Positions 50,578 to 59,041 of a stretch of 64,000 nt of DNA are shown here, piece after piece. The stretch comes from Patescibacteria group bacterium. GTDB lineage: Bacteria; Patescibacteriota; Patescibacteriia; 2-12-FULL-60-25. Location: assembly GCA_018061755.1 (NCBI GenBank), contig JAGOTP010000003.1:1-64000 (forward strand). The letters are read 5' to 3'. Below the pieces are notes generated by a model. The model did no database searches. It had not been told where the DNA came from and worked only from the letters and a program-made list of their open reading frames with translations. Within the stretch, counting starts at the first letter, position 1, and the number at the start of each line of letters is the position of its first letter. The position numbers and the translations under genes were made by a program.

Positions 50578-52545
50578 TTAGAAACCACGACCATTCCTCA
50601 AACGACACAAAACCGTATCCGTCGCTTCTCGAACTATTCCCGTCCCACGCGAGAGGCTGAGCGGAGCAAGAATATCGGTTGCATACCTCTCTTGAAGACG
50701 AACTACCGCTCGCTTGGTCGCCGAGCCAAAAAATCCTGTCACCAATCTCTCAGGGTAGATCGTGGCACCTTGTGCTGCCAGGATTCTTTGCAGCATCTTC
50801 ACTCGCTGCCCAACACTGCCCTGTTTCAATACCCCCAAAGACAGACACTTTGCCGTCGAAGAAGGATCTTGAGTAGAACGCGCGATCGAATCAGGCGCGC
50901 GAGGTGCTTCAAGCGTAATGACACGCGAGAGAAGCGGAGAATACTCGCCAGCTAAAGAATAATATTTTAGATAGACCGTGTACGTTCCTGGACGTTCGGG
51001 TAAGGAATAGAAGAAAGATGATGTGGCATGAGTGAAGGGAAATATTCCGTCTTTCGCAAAAGTGGGGTCGAGAGAAATCACATAGCCACGCACCGTTCGT
51101 GGGTCGGCGTTTAACGCAAGAGAGACAAGGGGTGAGGTCGTTGTCGCCACACCGCTGTTCAGTTCAAAGGAAGGGGGCGCTGGAATTCCCTGCTTTAAGA
51201 AAATCATCGGTTGAACTGGCAAAGAACCAACTGCGCCGCCTCCCGTTGGAAGAGGTGGTGCGACCACGATACTTGATCCGATCCGTAATCGATTCGCACG
51301 AGTAAACGTAAGCGTAAAATCCAGTACGTCCCCGATGCGAAGACCACCAAACGAAACAGTATGACGAACCGGATCAATCACAACACTACAGGAGTGACAA
51401 GCTGGCAAAGTAGACGAATATGCTCCAGTCTCAGCCGTGAGGAGCGTTTCAACTAAATCCGTTACTTGAAATGAATAGACAGCGTCAGTAATGGTCGTCC
51501 GCTGAGCGAGAGGGCGGACTTCGGTCAAACAGAGATTTCCGCCGTCGGTAATGATCCAGTTCTGAGGCGTACCTGTGAGCTCTCCCCGTGCTTCGGTAGC
51601 ACAATAGGTACTTGATCCCGCATGAAAAGTCACTGACGGCTGAACCGTTTGCGCAGACCAAGAAGTTAACAGAAGATCATAATTTTCCAACGACAGCTCC
51701 CCTCCTTCGAGCATCTCACTCATGGTCGTTACCTGCTCAATATTCCATTCGCTTAGATCTTGATTGAAAGAAGTAGCGTGATAAAACAACCCCGCCATAT
51801 TCGTGACCTGTGACGTGTCCCACGAACCAATATCCTGATTAAAAGCGCCATCTCCATAGAACAATCCATTCAAACTTGTGACATTTGAGATATCCCAATC
51901 ACCAATATCTTGATTAAAAACGGGATTCCCATAAAACATCGCAGCAATATTCGTCGCTCCAGACATATCCCAGTTTCCAATAGCCCCGTTAAAACGTGTA
52001 TCTTGAAATGTCCCAAGAAATGTCGATATGTGACTCACGTCCCAATCTTCAAACCCTCCGCTCACATTCGTCGAGCGAAATGAATAGGTCAAATCAGTGA
52101 TTGCCGACAAATCTGGAGCATCAGATGCCAAAATTTGAAGGTTCGTACAACCAAAAAATGCGCCTCCCATGACCGCCCACGGATTCGTCCCCCACTGATC
52201 TACAGACAAAATCTTTTCACGATCACCCGCCAAGATGAATCCAATTCCTGGGAATGTCCCACTGACACTGACGGTATATGTTCCCGGAACCGCGTACTCA
52301 TGTGTTGTACTTGCCGTTAGTCCTGAGCTATACGTACCGTCACCCCAGCCCACATTATAGTTATAGACTTGGCCGTCATAGACTGGGATGCGTATTTCAT
52401 CTGTATCGGTAACTCCTGGATTATCCGTCTTCCAGGTTGTAATAAATTCACCTGCCGCTTGAACAGAAGAAATCGGCAGGAACACGTAGACAGCACCAAA
52501 GAAAAGGAGAAACGACAAAAAGAACTGAAGACAGCGCTTCATCAT
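50578..52545 (-). CDS. Secreted BspA-like (DUF285) repeat protein with peptidoglycan-binding end
   Basis: A 655-residue secreted protein with a signal peptide (about residues 1-31), an Ig/PKD-like domain, about five DUF285 repeats (each ending like FNQDIGDWDISNVTSLNGLF, about residues 150-280), Pro/Ser linkers, further beta domains, and a C-terminal peptidoglycan-binding-like segment (LKQGSVGQRVKMLQRILAAQ ... GFFGSATKRAVVRLQE). DUF285 is best known from Mycoplasma and BspA-type surface proteins. It is likely a wall-anchored adhesion or surface protein. Confidence 0.82.
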   Translation of the reverse strand: MMKRCLQFFLSFLLFFGAVYVFLPISSVQAAGEFITTWKTDNPGVTDTDEIRIPVYDGQVYNYNVGWGDGTYSSGLTASTTHEYAVPGTYTVSVSGTFPGIGFILAGDREKILSVDQWGTNPWAVMGGAFFGCTNLQILASDAPDLSAITDLTYSFRSTNVSGGFEDWDVSHISTFLGTFQDTRFNGAIGNWDMSGATNIAAMFYGNPVFNQDIGDWDISNVTSLNGLFYGDGAFNQDIGSWDTSQVTNMAGLFYHATSFNQDLSEWNIEQVTTMSEMLEGGELSLENYDLLLTSWSAQTVQPSVTFHAGSSTYCATEARGELTGTPQNWIITDGGNLCLTEVRPLAQRTTITDAVYSFQVTDLVETLLTAETGAYSSTLPACHSCSVVIDPVRHTVSFGGLRIGDVLDFTLTFTRANRLRIGSSIVVAPPLPTGGGAVGSLPVQPMIFLKQGIPAPPSFELNSGVATTTSPLVSLALNADPRTVRGYVISLDPTFAKDGIFPFTHATSSFFYSLPERPGTYTVYLKYYSLAGEYSPLLSRVITLEAPRAPDSIARSTQDPSSTAKCLSLGVLKQGSVGQRVKMLQRILAAQGATIYPERLVTGFFGSATKRAVVRLQERYATDILAPLSLSRGTGIVREATDTVLCRLRNGRGF

Positions 52546-52640
52546 GAATGGATCATATCATGAGATGAGCCACGAAGGCATCGACGGTTAAAGCGACTAT
52601 TGCCCATCTAGCTCATTCAGCGCTACCATCTGATCAAGCT

Positions 52641-53048
52641 ATGAAATTCACCTCCATCCTCTCCATCGTTGGGAAGATTCTCCTGACGCTACTTCTTGTC
52701 ATGCCTATCTTCGGAACGCTTGGCATTTTTCCAGCACCAACACCAGACATGTATCAAACGCCACAAGCGTTTCAGTTTGTCGATCTCTTGATGAAGAGCA
52801 AATACATCATGGTAATTGACGCGCTCGTCTTCCTGGCTGCTATTATCTGTCTCTGGACGAAGCGCACAGCTCTCGCCGCTCTTCTGCTCTTGCCGATCAC
52901 GATCAACATCGTTGGCTTCCACGCCTTTCTCGATGGTGGCCCATTCACAGCAGGAGCTATCATGGGGAACGTTCTCTTCGTGTTGAACTTAGCCTTCCTC
53001 TGGCAGCAACGCGCTCAGTACCGGACACTTTTCCAGAAGCACAGCTAA
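52641..53048 (+). CDS. Small membrane protein (DoxX-like topology)
   Basis: A 135-residue protein with four hydrophobic helices, first KILLTLLLVMPIFGTLG and last IMGNVLFVLNLAFLW. The short polar loop GFHAFLDGGPFTAGAI and size recall DoxX-like proteins, but no diagnostic motif is seen. It has a clean start after the divergent surface-protein gene, and a bidirectional terminator follows. Confidence 0.6.
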   Translation: MKFTSILSIVGKILLTLLLVMPIFGTLGIFPAPTPDMYQTPQAFQFVDLLMKSKYIMVIDALVFLAAIICLWTKRTALAALLLLPITINIVGFHAFLDGGPFTAGAIMGNVLFVLNLAFLWQQRAQYRTLFQKHS

Positions 53049-53071
53049 TCTAGATCAACGTAGACAGGTAC

Positions 53072-53099
53072 ATAAAACCGCCTCTTCAGGCGGTTTTAT
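53072..53099. terminator. Bidirectional terminator
   Basis: ATAAAACCGCCT pairs perfectly with AGGCGGTTTTAT (12 bp) around CTTC. It serves the small membrane gene and the convergent MerR-type gene. Confidence 0.92.
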
Positions 53100-53120
53100 G
53101 ATGCGAATGTTTTTTTGAAA

Positions 53121-53894
53121 TTACTCCTTCTTCTTAGGTTCGTTCTGCTCGATAAAATGCACCATCCCTTGACTGAATACCTTTGCCAGACCGACACGGT
53201 AGTTTTCGTAGTAAGCCGTGAAGCGTGGATCGTCGACGTACATTTTGGCCAGACCACGATACATCTCGTAGTTTGGTTCGTACCACGTACTGAGCGACTT
53301 GAAATGCTCAGCAATCAAAACCTGGAATTCAGGACTCGTCGCTCCTTTATCCATCGTCGTCGCCACTTTCTTCATAAAGATATCTGAATCCTGCTTATAC
53401 TTTTCGTAATCCGCTTTTGTCATTTTCGCAGCACGTTCCATGGATTGCTTGTATGCCTCTGTGTTGCCCCAGCGGCCTTTCACCTCATCTGCATACTGCT
53501 TAATCGTCTCTTCGCCGAAGGTGTCATATAACTCCTGCATGTCTTGGTCATTCATAGGTTTCGCTTGTTCTAATTTCTGAAGAGTAAGATCAATCGTTTT
53601 CATAAGTCCAGACAATCGTTTCCGTTTCAATTCAATCAAGGCTCGCTGATCACGCAACGCCCGACGCATATCGAAGGTCTGAGCAGACATGATTCGCTTG
53701 ATGTCTTCCACTGAAAAATCCAACTCGCGAAAAAAGAGAATTTGTTGCAACAACAAAAGCTCACGTTCTTCATAGACGCGATAGCCGTTCTTTTGAATGG
53801 TAGACGGCTTTAACAAACCTACTTCATCGTAATAATGAAGGGTTCGAACGCTGATGCCAGCCAACTTGGCGAGCTTGTTTACGGTATAGGGCAT
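53121..53894 (-). CDS. MerR-family regulator with TipAS-like domain
   Basis: A 257-residue regulator: N-terminal MerR winged helix (YTVNKLAKLAGISVRTLHYY ... DEVGLLKP), a coiled coil, and a C-terminal all-helical TipAS-like antibiotic-recognition domain (about residues 115-250, with the typical YGEETIKQYADEVKGRWGNT-like stretch). In TipA relatives, ligand binding in this domain activates transcription of resistance genes. The transporter at 54070 is divergent and a likely target (inference). Confidence 0.9.
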   Translation of the reverse strand: MPYTVNKLAKLAGISVRTLHYYDEVGLLKPSTIQKNGYRVYEERELLLLQQILFFRELDFSVEDIKRIMSAQTFDMRRALRDQRALIELKRKRLSGLMKTIDLTLQKLEQAKPMNDQDMQELYDTFGEETIKQYADEVKGRWGNTEAYKQSMERAAKMTKADYEKYKQDSDIFMKKVATTMDKGATSPEFQVLIAEHFKSLSTWYEPNYEMYRGLAKMYVDDPRFTAYYENYRVGLAKVFSQGMVHFIEQNEPKKKE

Positions 53895-54069
53895 AGTTCA
53901 GGGAGAAAGGTGTCGACCTCACCTGAGACAGAGACTAAACTACGACGTAACGGAAGGGTCAAGAGATGGAATCATCATACTGGATCACCTGAAGCTTCTT
54001 CACCTATTGAAACGATGAAGTGAGTTCTAGTAGTAAGGTATACTTGTGCAGATCACCGTGAAGCAAATT

Positions 54070-55284
54070 ATGCCTCCCCTACCAAAACTCCCTGCAACTG
54101 CCCGTAAACTCCTATTTGCCTTCGTCTTCCTTGGACTCGCTCAGCCGATGATCGGGACGTTTACCACGGTCTTTTTGTGGCGCCAAGGAAAAAGTTTTCC
54201 CGTCCTCATTCTCTACACTCTCGCTTTTTATCTCTTCCTGCCGCTCGGATTTTTCCTTAGCTATCGACTGGTTGGGCGAGTGACGCATCGTTTTCTCTTT
54301 CTGCTTGGCACGATCGGTGCGGGCATCATACCGCTTCTCATCATCTTCTCACCCACCTTCCTTCCAGCAGTAATCGTTTCATTCGGTGCCCTCCTTGGGA
54401 TCGCGCAAGGTTTTCTTTGGTCTACCAGAAACTACCTAACGCTGAATGCAACAACAAAGAGTTCTCGCCTGCGCTTCAGCTCCATTGAATCCCTGATTGG
54501 AACGCTCTGTGGCATCATCATCCCACTTCTGATCGGCTGGAGCTTAGAACTTGGGACAAGGCTTGATTGGTTTAGCCTGCTCCAAGGCTATCGTTGGATG
54601 GGAGTCATCGGTTGTGTCTTATTGGGAATTGGAGGAATGGCTGTCTACGACCGCCAGGAACTCACTCCCAAACCGGTAGCCCTTAGGCTTTTTCCAGTCA
54701 CAAGACAGTGGAAACTTCTCCGTAGCCTAGACTTCACGCAAGGGATGGTAGACGGCATGAAAAACTTGCTACCAACGATTTTGACCGTGCTTTTCATCGG
54801 AATGGAAGGAGCGGTTGGAACATTCAGTTCCATTGGAGCATTAGTTACCTGTATCAGCATCTTTCTTGTTGGGCGATACATTACCCATGGCAAACGACTT
54901 CCAGTTTTAGCCATACCACTCGTGACGGATGCTCTAGCCGGCCTGGCCGCCATTTTGCTTCCATCTCCAATCGGCATTATTGTGTTTCTCGTCGTATCCG
55001 TTGGAACAGGATCCCTACGCTGGTGGGTAACGGCGGCGACTATGTATCACGCGGTTGAAATTGAAAAACAGTTAACCGGATCAAGTCAGGAAGGACTTCT
55101 ACTTGATCGAGAGTTTATTTTAGATATGGGGCGCGTTCTGGGATTAGGCTTGTTTTTACTTGCCTATCGTTTCGCACCAATCCAAGCTCCCTTTATCGCC
55201 ATCGCCTTTGTGGCCCTGATTCAGCTGGTTATTTATCCGATCTGCAAGCAGCTAGATGAGGAAGCGAACAAAGTAGCGAATTAA
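54070..55284 (+). CDS. MFS transporter (YQGE-like)
   Basis: A 404-residue transporter with about 12 hydrophobic helices (first KLLFAFVFLGLAQPM). The family is consistent with YQGE-type MFS permeases. A TATACT -10 box at 54039-54044 would start transcription after an upstream GTG at 54046, so the ATG at 54070 is preferred. Divergent from the TipAS-type MerR regulator, it may export the compound which that regulator senses. Confidence 0.78.
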   Translation: MPPLPKLPATARKLLFAFVFLGLAQPMIGTFTTVFLWRQGKSFPVLILYTLAFYLFLPLGFFLSYRLVGRVTHRFLFLLGTIGAGIIPLLIIFSPTFLPAVIVSFGALLGIAQGFLWSTRNYLTLNATTKSSRLRFSSIESLIGTLCGIIIPLLIGWSLELGTRLDWFSLLQGYRWMGVIGCVLLGIGGMAVYDRQELTPKPVALRLFPVTRQWKLLRSLDFTQGMVDGMKNLLPTILTVLFIGMEGAVGTFSSIGALVTCISIFLVGRYITHGKRLPVLAIPLVTDALAGLAAILLPSPIGIIVFLVVSVGTGSLRWWVTAATMYHAVEIEKQLTGSSQEGLLLDREFILDMGRVLGLGLFLLAYRFAPIQAPFIAIAFVALIQLVIYPICKQLDEEANKVAN

Positions 55285-55308
55285 TTTTGCTTGGGATAAA
55301 TAGAGACT

Positions 55309-55815
55309 ATGGACACACTTAAAACAATTCAAAACCTGTTCGAAACAGAACGCGATATACCCTTTCGAATTCCTCTTTCAATCAGCGAAATAAATAATTG
55401 TTGCGCCGGAAAAAATATTCGCCTTAAACAAGCATTGGAAATTCTGGGTATCCCCGTTCGTTCTAGAATTTGTTGGTTTCACTGGTCAGATCTTGAACTT
55501 CCAAAAGAACTTCAAGACATTCCTCATACCGACGAGAGCAGCCATCTTTATCTTGAAATACTCATCAATGACAAGTGGTACCCATTAGACGCTTCGTGGG
55601 ATAAAGGCTTGTCCTCAATTTTACCCGTCAGTGTCTGGTCGGTCCCTTTTGAGGGAACACCTGTTGGCGTACCGGCGTACAAAACGTTTTCTCCAGAGGA
55701 AAGCGAAGCGTACATGAATAGCCTCACAGATGAAGAAGCGGTAGAAGATTTACAAAAGAATGGCCAATTTTTTGAAGCATTTAACGCGTATCTAGCCAAA
55801 ATACGGCAAGGATAA
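55309..55815 (+). CDS. Transglutaminase-like protein
   Basis: A 168-residue protein with the Cys-His-Asp order of transglutaminase-core proteins: Cys in EINNCCAGKNIRLKQALEIL, His in SSHLYLEILINDKWY, Asp in PLDASWDKG. It lacks a signal peptide, so it is probably cytoplasmic. It follows the MFS gene by 24 nt. Role unknown; transamidation or peptidase activity would be inferred. Confidence 0.65.
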   Translation: MDTLKTIQNLFETERDIPFRIPLSISEINNCCAGKNIRLKQALEILGIPVRSRICWFHWSDLELPKELQDIPHTDESSHLYLEILINDKWYPLDASWDKGLSSILPVSVWSVPFEGTPVGVPAYKTFSPEESEAYMNSLTDEEAVEDLQKNGQFFEAFNAYLAKIRQG

Positions 55816-55863
55816 AAGACTGTTTTAATTTCTTTATATCTTTTCTTTTGGTATCGAAAAACA

Positions 55864-55891
55864 TTGACAATATCCGCAGCGCTGATAGAGT
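55864..55891 (+). promoter_or_regulatory. Promoter of the 55968 gene
   Basis: TTGACA (55864-55869), a 16-nt spacer and TAGAGT (55886-55891). The transcript would begin with a GTGTCC/GGACAC hairpin. Confidence 0.55.
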
Positions 55892-55967
55892 TCCGTGTCC
55901 ATCTGTAGGACACCTTCCGCGACTAGGAGTAAGTCGAGTAGCCCTTCTGGTAAAGGAGTGAGAACCC

Positions 55968-56237
55968 ATGGTAGCAGATCCCCAGTTCGATCCCCAGGCA
56001 GTCAAGGAGCACGGACTGCCGTACAGGAACATCAATCCGCCCATCGCCCCCATCGTGGCTGGTGACCAGATGCTCATCATGCTCCTCAGCGACGGGGTGA
56101 GCGAGATCGCGGTGGATGTCAGCGAGAAAAGGTCGTACGACTACTGGTACGGCCGGTACTGCGCTGGTGACTACGTGTCCATGAAGCTGCGCACGCTCTC
56201 GAAAGCGTCCAAGGAGCAGTGCAAGCTGCAACCCTAG
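55968..56237 (+). CDS. GC-rich small protein of unknown function
   Basis: An 89-residue protein, MVADPQFDPQAVKEHGLPYR..., acidic to neutral, with one predicted strand-rich part (MLIMLLSDGVSEIAVDVSEK) and a polar C-terminus. No membrane segment or signal. A good Shine-Dalgarno (AAAGGAGTGAG) precedes the ATG. Composition is GC-rich. It is one of the set of scattered GC-rich genes, with a family hairpin (A) after its stop codon. Confidence 0.65.
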   Translation: MVADPQFDPQAVKEHGLPYRNINPPIAPIVAGDQMLIMLLSDGVSEIAVDVSEKRSYDYWYGRYCAGDYVSMKLRTLSKASKEQCKLQP

Positions 56238-56258
56238 ACCCACCAACGACATCCTCAA

Positions 56259-56306
56259 CACGTCCACCTGCGGCGCCACTTGCCACAGGTGGACGTCGCA
56301 TTTTAT
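56259..56306 (+). terminator. Family hairpin A
   Basis: Outer stem CGTCCACC/GGTGGACG (56261-56268 and 56288-56295), inner GGC/GCC, apical CCACT, then TCGCATTTTATA. Same family as B (60359-60408) and C (63786-63834). Outer and inner stem positions change in compensating pairs between the copies. Confidence 0.8.
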
Positions 56307-56329
56307 AGAAGCTCTCAAATAAAACCATC

Positions 56330-56692
56330 CTAATACCACATCATCACTCCCCCGTGTCCACTGCACGTCCCACGTCGGTTCTGACTGAAACTGAAGGTGT
56401 TATCACGACACTGAGCTGAAGCTCCCGCAGGGGTGATAGGGGCGACATACGGTCGTCGGATTTTATTCCCATTGACGTTGGTATAGGTCCCGCGTGGAGC
56501 AACTGGTGATGGTTTAACGGGAACTGCTTTAGGATTCGCTGCTTTTGTGGAAGTGGGCTTGATGATTGTTTGAACCGGTTTGACGGGTATCACCTTGACC
56601 TGCGTTGCTGCACTAACTTGAAAAGGTGAGAAAATACTGCTCAATGTAGCAAGCAAAACCAATCCCGAACGAAACTTCCAAAAAATATTCAT
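56330..56692 (-). CDS. Secreted protein with DUF3761-like C-terminus
   Basis: A 120-residue protein with a signal peptide (about residues 1-29, ending VSAAT), a Lys/Pro/Thr-rich repetitive linker, and a C-terminal CRDNTFSFSQNRRGTCSGHG (then GVMMWY) that matches the DUF3761 pattern with its two Cys. DUF3761 proteins are small exported proteins of unknown role. A perfect TATAAT box lies 6 nt before the ATG, with AGGAG in between. Convergent with the 55968 gene. Confidence 0.78.
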   Translation of the reverse strand: MNIFWKFRSGLVLLATLSSIFSPFQVSAATQVKVIPVKPVQTIIKPTSTKAANPKAVPVKPSPVAPRGTYTNVNGNKIRRPYVAPITPAGASAQCRDNTFSFSQNRRGTCSGHGGVMMWY

Positions 56693-56764
56693 ACTCCTAT
56701 TATAGGGTCATTTTACGCCTTTTGAGTCCAAATCGTCGATCTGATCGGATATAGCTCTATTTTA

Positions 56765-56794
56765 TTGACTTTTTTGCAAGAAAAAGCGTAATAT
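56765..56794 (+). promoter_or_regulatory. Promoter of the MBL-Rieske gene
   Basis: TTGACT (56765-56770), an 18-nt spacer and TAATAT (56789-56794). The leader carries CCTATT/AATAGG and CAGTCC/GGACTG hairpins before the AGGAG and GTG start at 56903. Confidence 0.6.
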
Positions 56795-56902
56795 TTCAAT
56801 CTACTTTCCCTATTTTAATAGCGGCCTCGAGAGAATAGGTTATTTTTATCCCCTTCCCTTCAGTCCGGTATTTCGCTGGACTGGCAACGCAGGAGTAGCA
56901 AA

Positions 56903-58495
56903 GTGGCACCTTTCAACGCAACGACGATCAAATTTCTCGGACAGGCCTGCGTGTTCGTCGAGGCAGGCGACGTACGGATCCTCTCCGATCCCTGGTTCAG
57001 CGGAGCGGCACACGTAGGCAGCTGGATCCCGTTCCCGCTGCTCGAAGGAGCCGCTCAACAGGAACTGCTCGCGCTCGCCAAGAGCGCGAGCCACATCGTG
57101 CTGAGCCATCAGCACGATGACCACTTCGACCTGGAGTTTCTCTGGGGACTGCCTCCCGGCAAGGAGATCCTGGTCGGCAACTTCAGGAGCACCCGCTTCC
57201 GGGATTCCCTCCTCGCTCTCCGTGTGCGACATCGCGTGACCTTTCTCGAGGATGGTGAGGTTCACAAGCTGACGGACGGCGTCACGCTGCAGCTGTACCT
57301 GGAACGCCCGGCGTTCCGCACGAACTCCGTCATCGTGATCGAAACGCCTGATGGGCGGATCGTGAACGCGAACGACTGCGGACTCGATACGGCCATGCTC
57401 GAGCGCATCGCCGCACTGGGTCCGAGCAGTCTGTTCCTCTACACCCTGAACTTCGCGGCCAACGGGTATCCATTCCCGTATCTGCGAAGTGATCAACCGG
57501 ATCGTCTGGCGAGGATTCAAGCCGTACGAGACGAGATCGTCGCCAAGTTCGCACAGGCGATGACGATTCTTCAGCCGAACCAGTCGATCGCTTTCGCCGG
57601 GCCTGTAACGTTCAGCGACGAGCTGAACAATCGACTGCTCAACCACCCCGAAGCCCTCGACTGGCGCAAGATGGTCGCAGAACTCGGCCACATCGGTTCG
57701 ATCAGCTGGCCGGCACCGGGCTCGGTTCTGGAGCTCGAGAAAAACCACCAGCGCTGGACAAAGTCCGTGGGCTGGGAAGGCTTCCTCGAAGCCGCTCAGA
57801 GCCACCAGGCTATGGAGGCACCGACGCACATCATCTGTACGCCCTGGAGCGACGAAGGATTCACGGCCAGCGTGGAAACGTTCGTGCAGCGTCGAGCTGA
57901 TCTCTTCCGACGCCTGGGGGTCTCGCCGCGTACGCTTCTCGTCCTGAGCGCAGTCGCCTCGGTCAAGGACGTCGAGCAGGGACCGGTTCTCTGGCACCAT
58001 CTCCTCAATTTCGGTGTGCGGACGACCGGGCATCGACGCATCGTTGCACACATGCCCTTTCAGGAGCCCTACCTGCAGATCACGGCCGCCCAGGATGATC
58101 TGGCCGCGTTCATGCGGGAAGACATCGACTACGACCACCTCATGCTGTCGTATCGTGCAAGGTTCACGCGCGTCCCGGATGAGTTCAACTCTGACCTCCA
58201 CAATGTTCTGCGTTTCGGCCACGACGAAGGCGCCTCGGACGCGCTGGCCCAGTGGACATACGCTCAACAAAGAGCACAGCCGGCGGCCACGATCACCGTA
58301 CAGGTACACGGACAGGCGCTCGCTATTCCAGCCGCTTGTCCGCATGAAGGACGGGCCTGGGGTCAGGCTGACGTCGACCAAAACGAGCGCACGATCACCT
58401 GCCCTACCCATCGCTGGAAATTCGAACTCGATTCAGGTAGGTGCGTGGTGGGCAGACGAGACTGCGGCCTGTACCAGCTCGGACGCAAGCCCTGA
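56903..58495 (+). CDS. Metallo-beta-lactamase-fold hydrolase fused to a C-terminal Rieske domain
   Basis: A 530-residue GC-rich protein. Residues ~1-440 hold an MBL fold with HxHxDH as H69-Q-H71-D-D73-H74 in VLSHQHDDHFD, preceded by ILSDPWFSG. The last ~60 residues are a Rieske [2Fe-2S] site: C479-P-H481 and C500-P-T-H503, 18 residues between them. Start is the GTG at 56903 with AGGAG upstream. The same two domains occur in CMP-Neu5Ac hydroxylase (CMAH), but there the Rieske part is N-terminal, so the order here is reversed. It may oxidise or hydroxylate a sugar nucleotide or a UlaG-like substrate; this is inferred. Confidence 0.85.
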   Translation: MAPFNATTIKFLGQACVFVEAGDVRILSDPWFSGAAHVGSWIPFPLLEGAAQQELLALAKSASHIVLSHQHDDHFDLEFLWGLPPGKEILVGNFRSTRFRDSLLALRVRHRVTFLEDGEVHKLTDGVTLQLYLERPAFRTNSVIVIETPDGRIVNANDCGLDTAMLERIAALGPSSLFLYTLNFAANGYPFPYLRSDQPDRLARIQAVRDEIVAKFAQAMTILQPNQSIAFAGPVTFSDELNNRLLNHPEALDWRKMVAELGHIGSISWPAPGSVLELEKNHQRWTKSVGWEGFLEAAQSHQAMEAPTHIICTPWSDEGFTASVETFVQRRADLFRRLGVSPRTLLVLSAVASVKDVEQGPVLWHHLLNFGVRTTGHRRIVAHMPFQEPYLQITAAQDDLAAFMREDIDYDHLMLSYRARFTRVPDEFNSDLHNVLRFGHDEGASDALAQWTYAQQRAQPAATITVQVHGQALAIPAACPHEGRAWGQADVDQNERTITCPTHRWKFELDSGRCVVGRRDCGLYQLGRKP

Positions 58496-58499
58496 GACA

Positions 58500-58600
58500 C
58501 ACGCCTTCTTCAACTCAACTCTTTCCGCACTCGCGGCAGCGCACCAGCTTTTCTTGCTTGTCCCTGCTTCGGGTGCGTTGTTGTTTTTTGTTTTACTCGT
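58500..58600 (+). terminator. Hairpin after the MBL-Rieske gene
   Basis: GCGCACC pairs with GGTGCG(T) around a 25-nt loop, then TTGTTGTTTTTTGTTTT. A different sequence from family A-C but the same large-loop style. Confidence 0.6.
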
Positions 58601-58610
58601 AACGCACTAT

Positions 58611-58991
58611 TTAGTGCGTTGGATCTTCTCCAAATACTCGGTAGTCAACCGTAAGTTCTTCGCCTGGTTCTATATCGCGTAACGCCACATCTTGCCCATC
58701 GTCTCCTTCATGCGCACCGATCGTACCAACATTAGGAGAAACAGAATGATTGGTAAAACGATGTCCATCAGCTGCCACTACATATCCATTTAGCTCAGGA
58801 CTCCAATACCCATAGTGATCAAAAAACGATTTCCCTACTTCTGAAAGATCGTCGTACGCTTCACGACGCAGCAAAATATCAATTCCCACATCAAATTTCC
58901 AAATGAGTGCTCCTTTAGATATTTTTTGATCCGCAAATAGCCCTATTCCATGCGTCGGGCTTGGCTTGAGAGTGGTTTTTATGTACAACAT
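58611..58991 (-). CDS. SET-domain protein
   Basis: A 126-residue protein consisting almost only of a SET domain: GIGLFADQKISKGALIWKF at the start, the NHS motif in FTNHSVSPNVG (SAM/substrate channel), and IEPGEELTVDYRVF at the end. SET proteins methylate lysine in proteins. Bacterial SET proteins are rarer but known; the target cannot be predicted. It is a short stand-alone gene without the pre-SET/post-SET regions of eukaryotic proteins. Confidence 0.82.
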   Translation of the reverse strand: MLYIKTTLKPSPTHGIGLFADQKISKGALIWKFDVGIDILLRREAYDDLSEVGKSFFDHYGYWSPELNGYVVAADGHRFTNHSVSPNVGTIGAHEGDDGQDVALRDIEPGEELTVDYRVFGEDPTH

Positions 58992-59041
58992 GGCTCAATA
59001 GTATTCAATGAAATCTTTCTGGTAAACATACGATCCAAACT

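Noticed and set aside
56846-58411. Long antisense open frame opposite the MBL-Rieske gene
   Set aside because: Composed of Arg/Val/Asp-rich low-sense sequence typical of an antisense shadow of a GC-rich gene; no recognisable motif.
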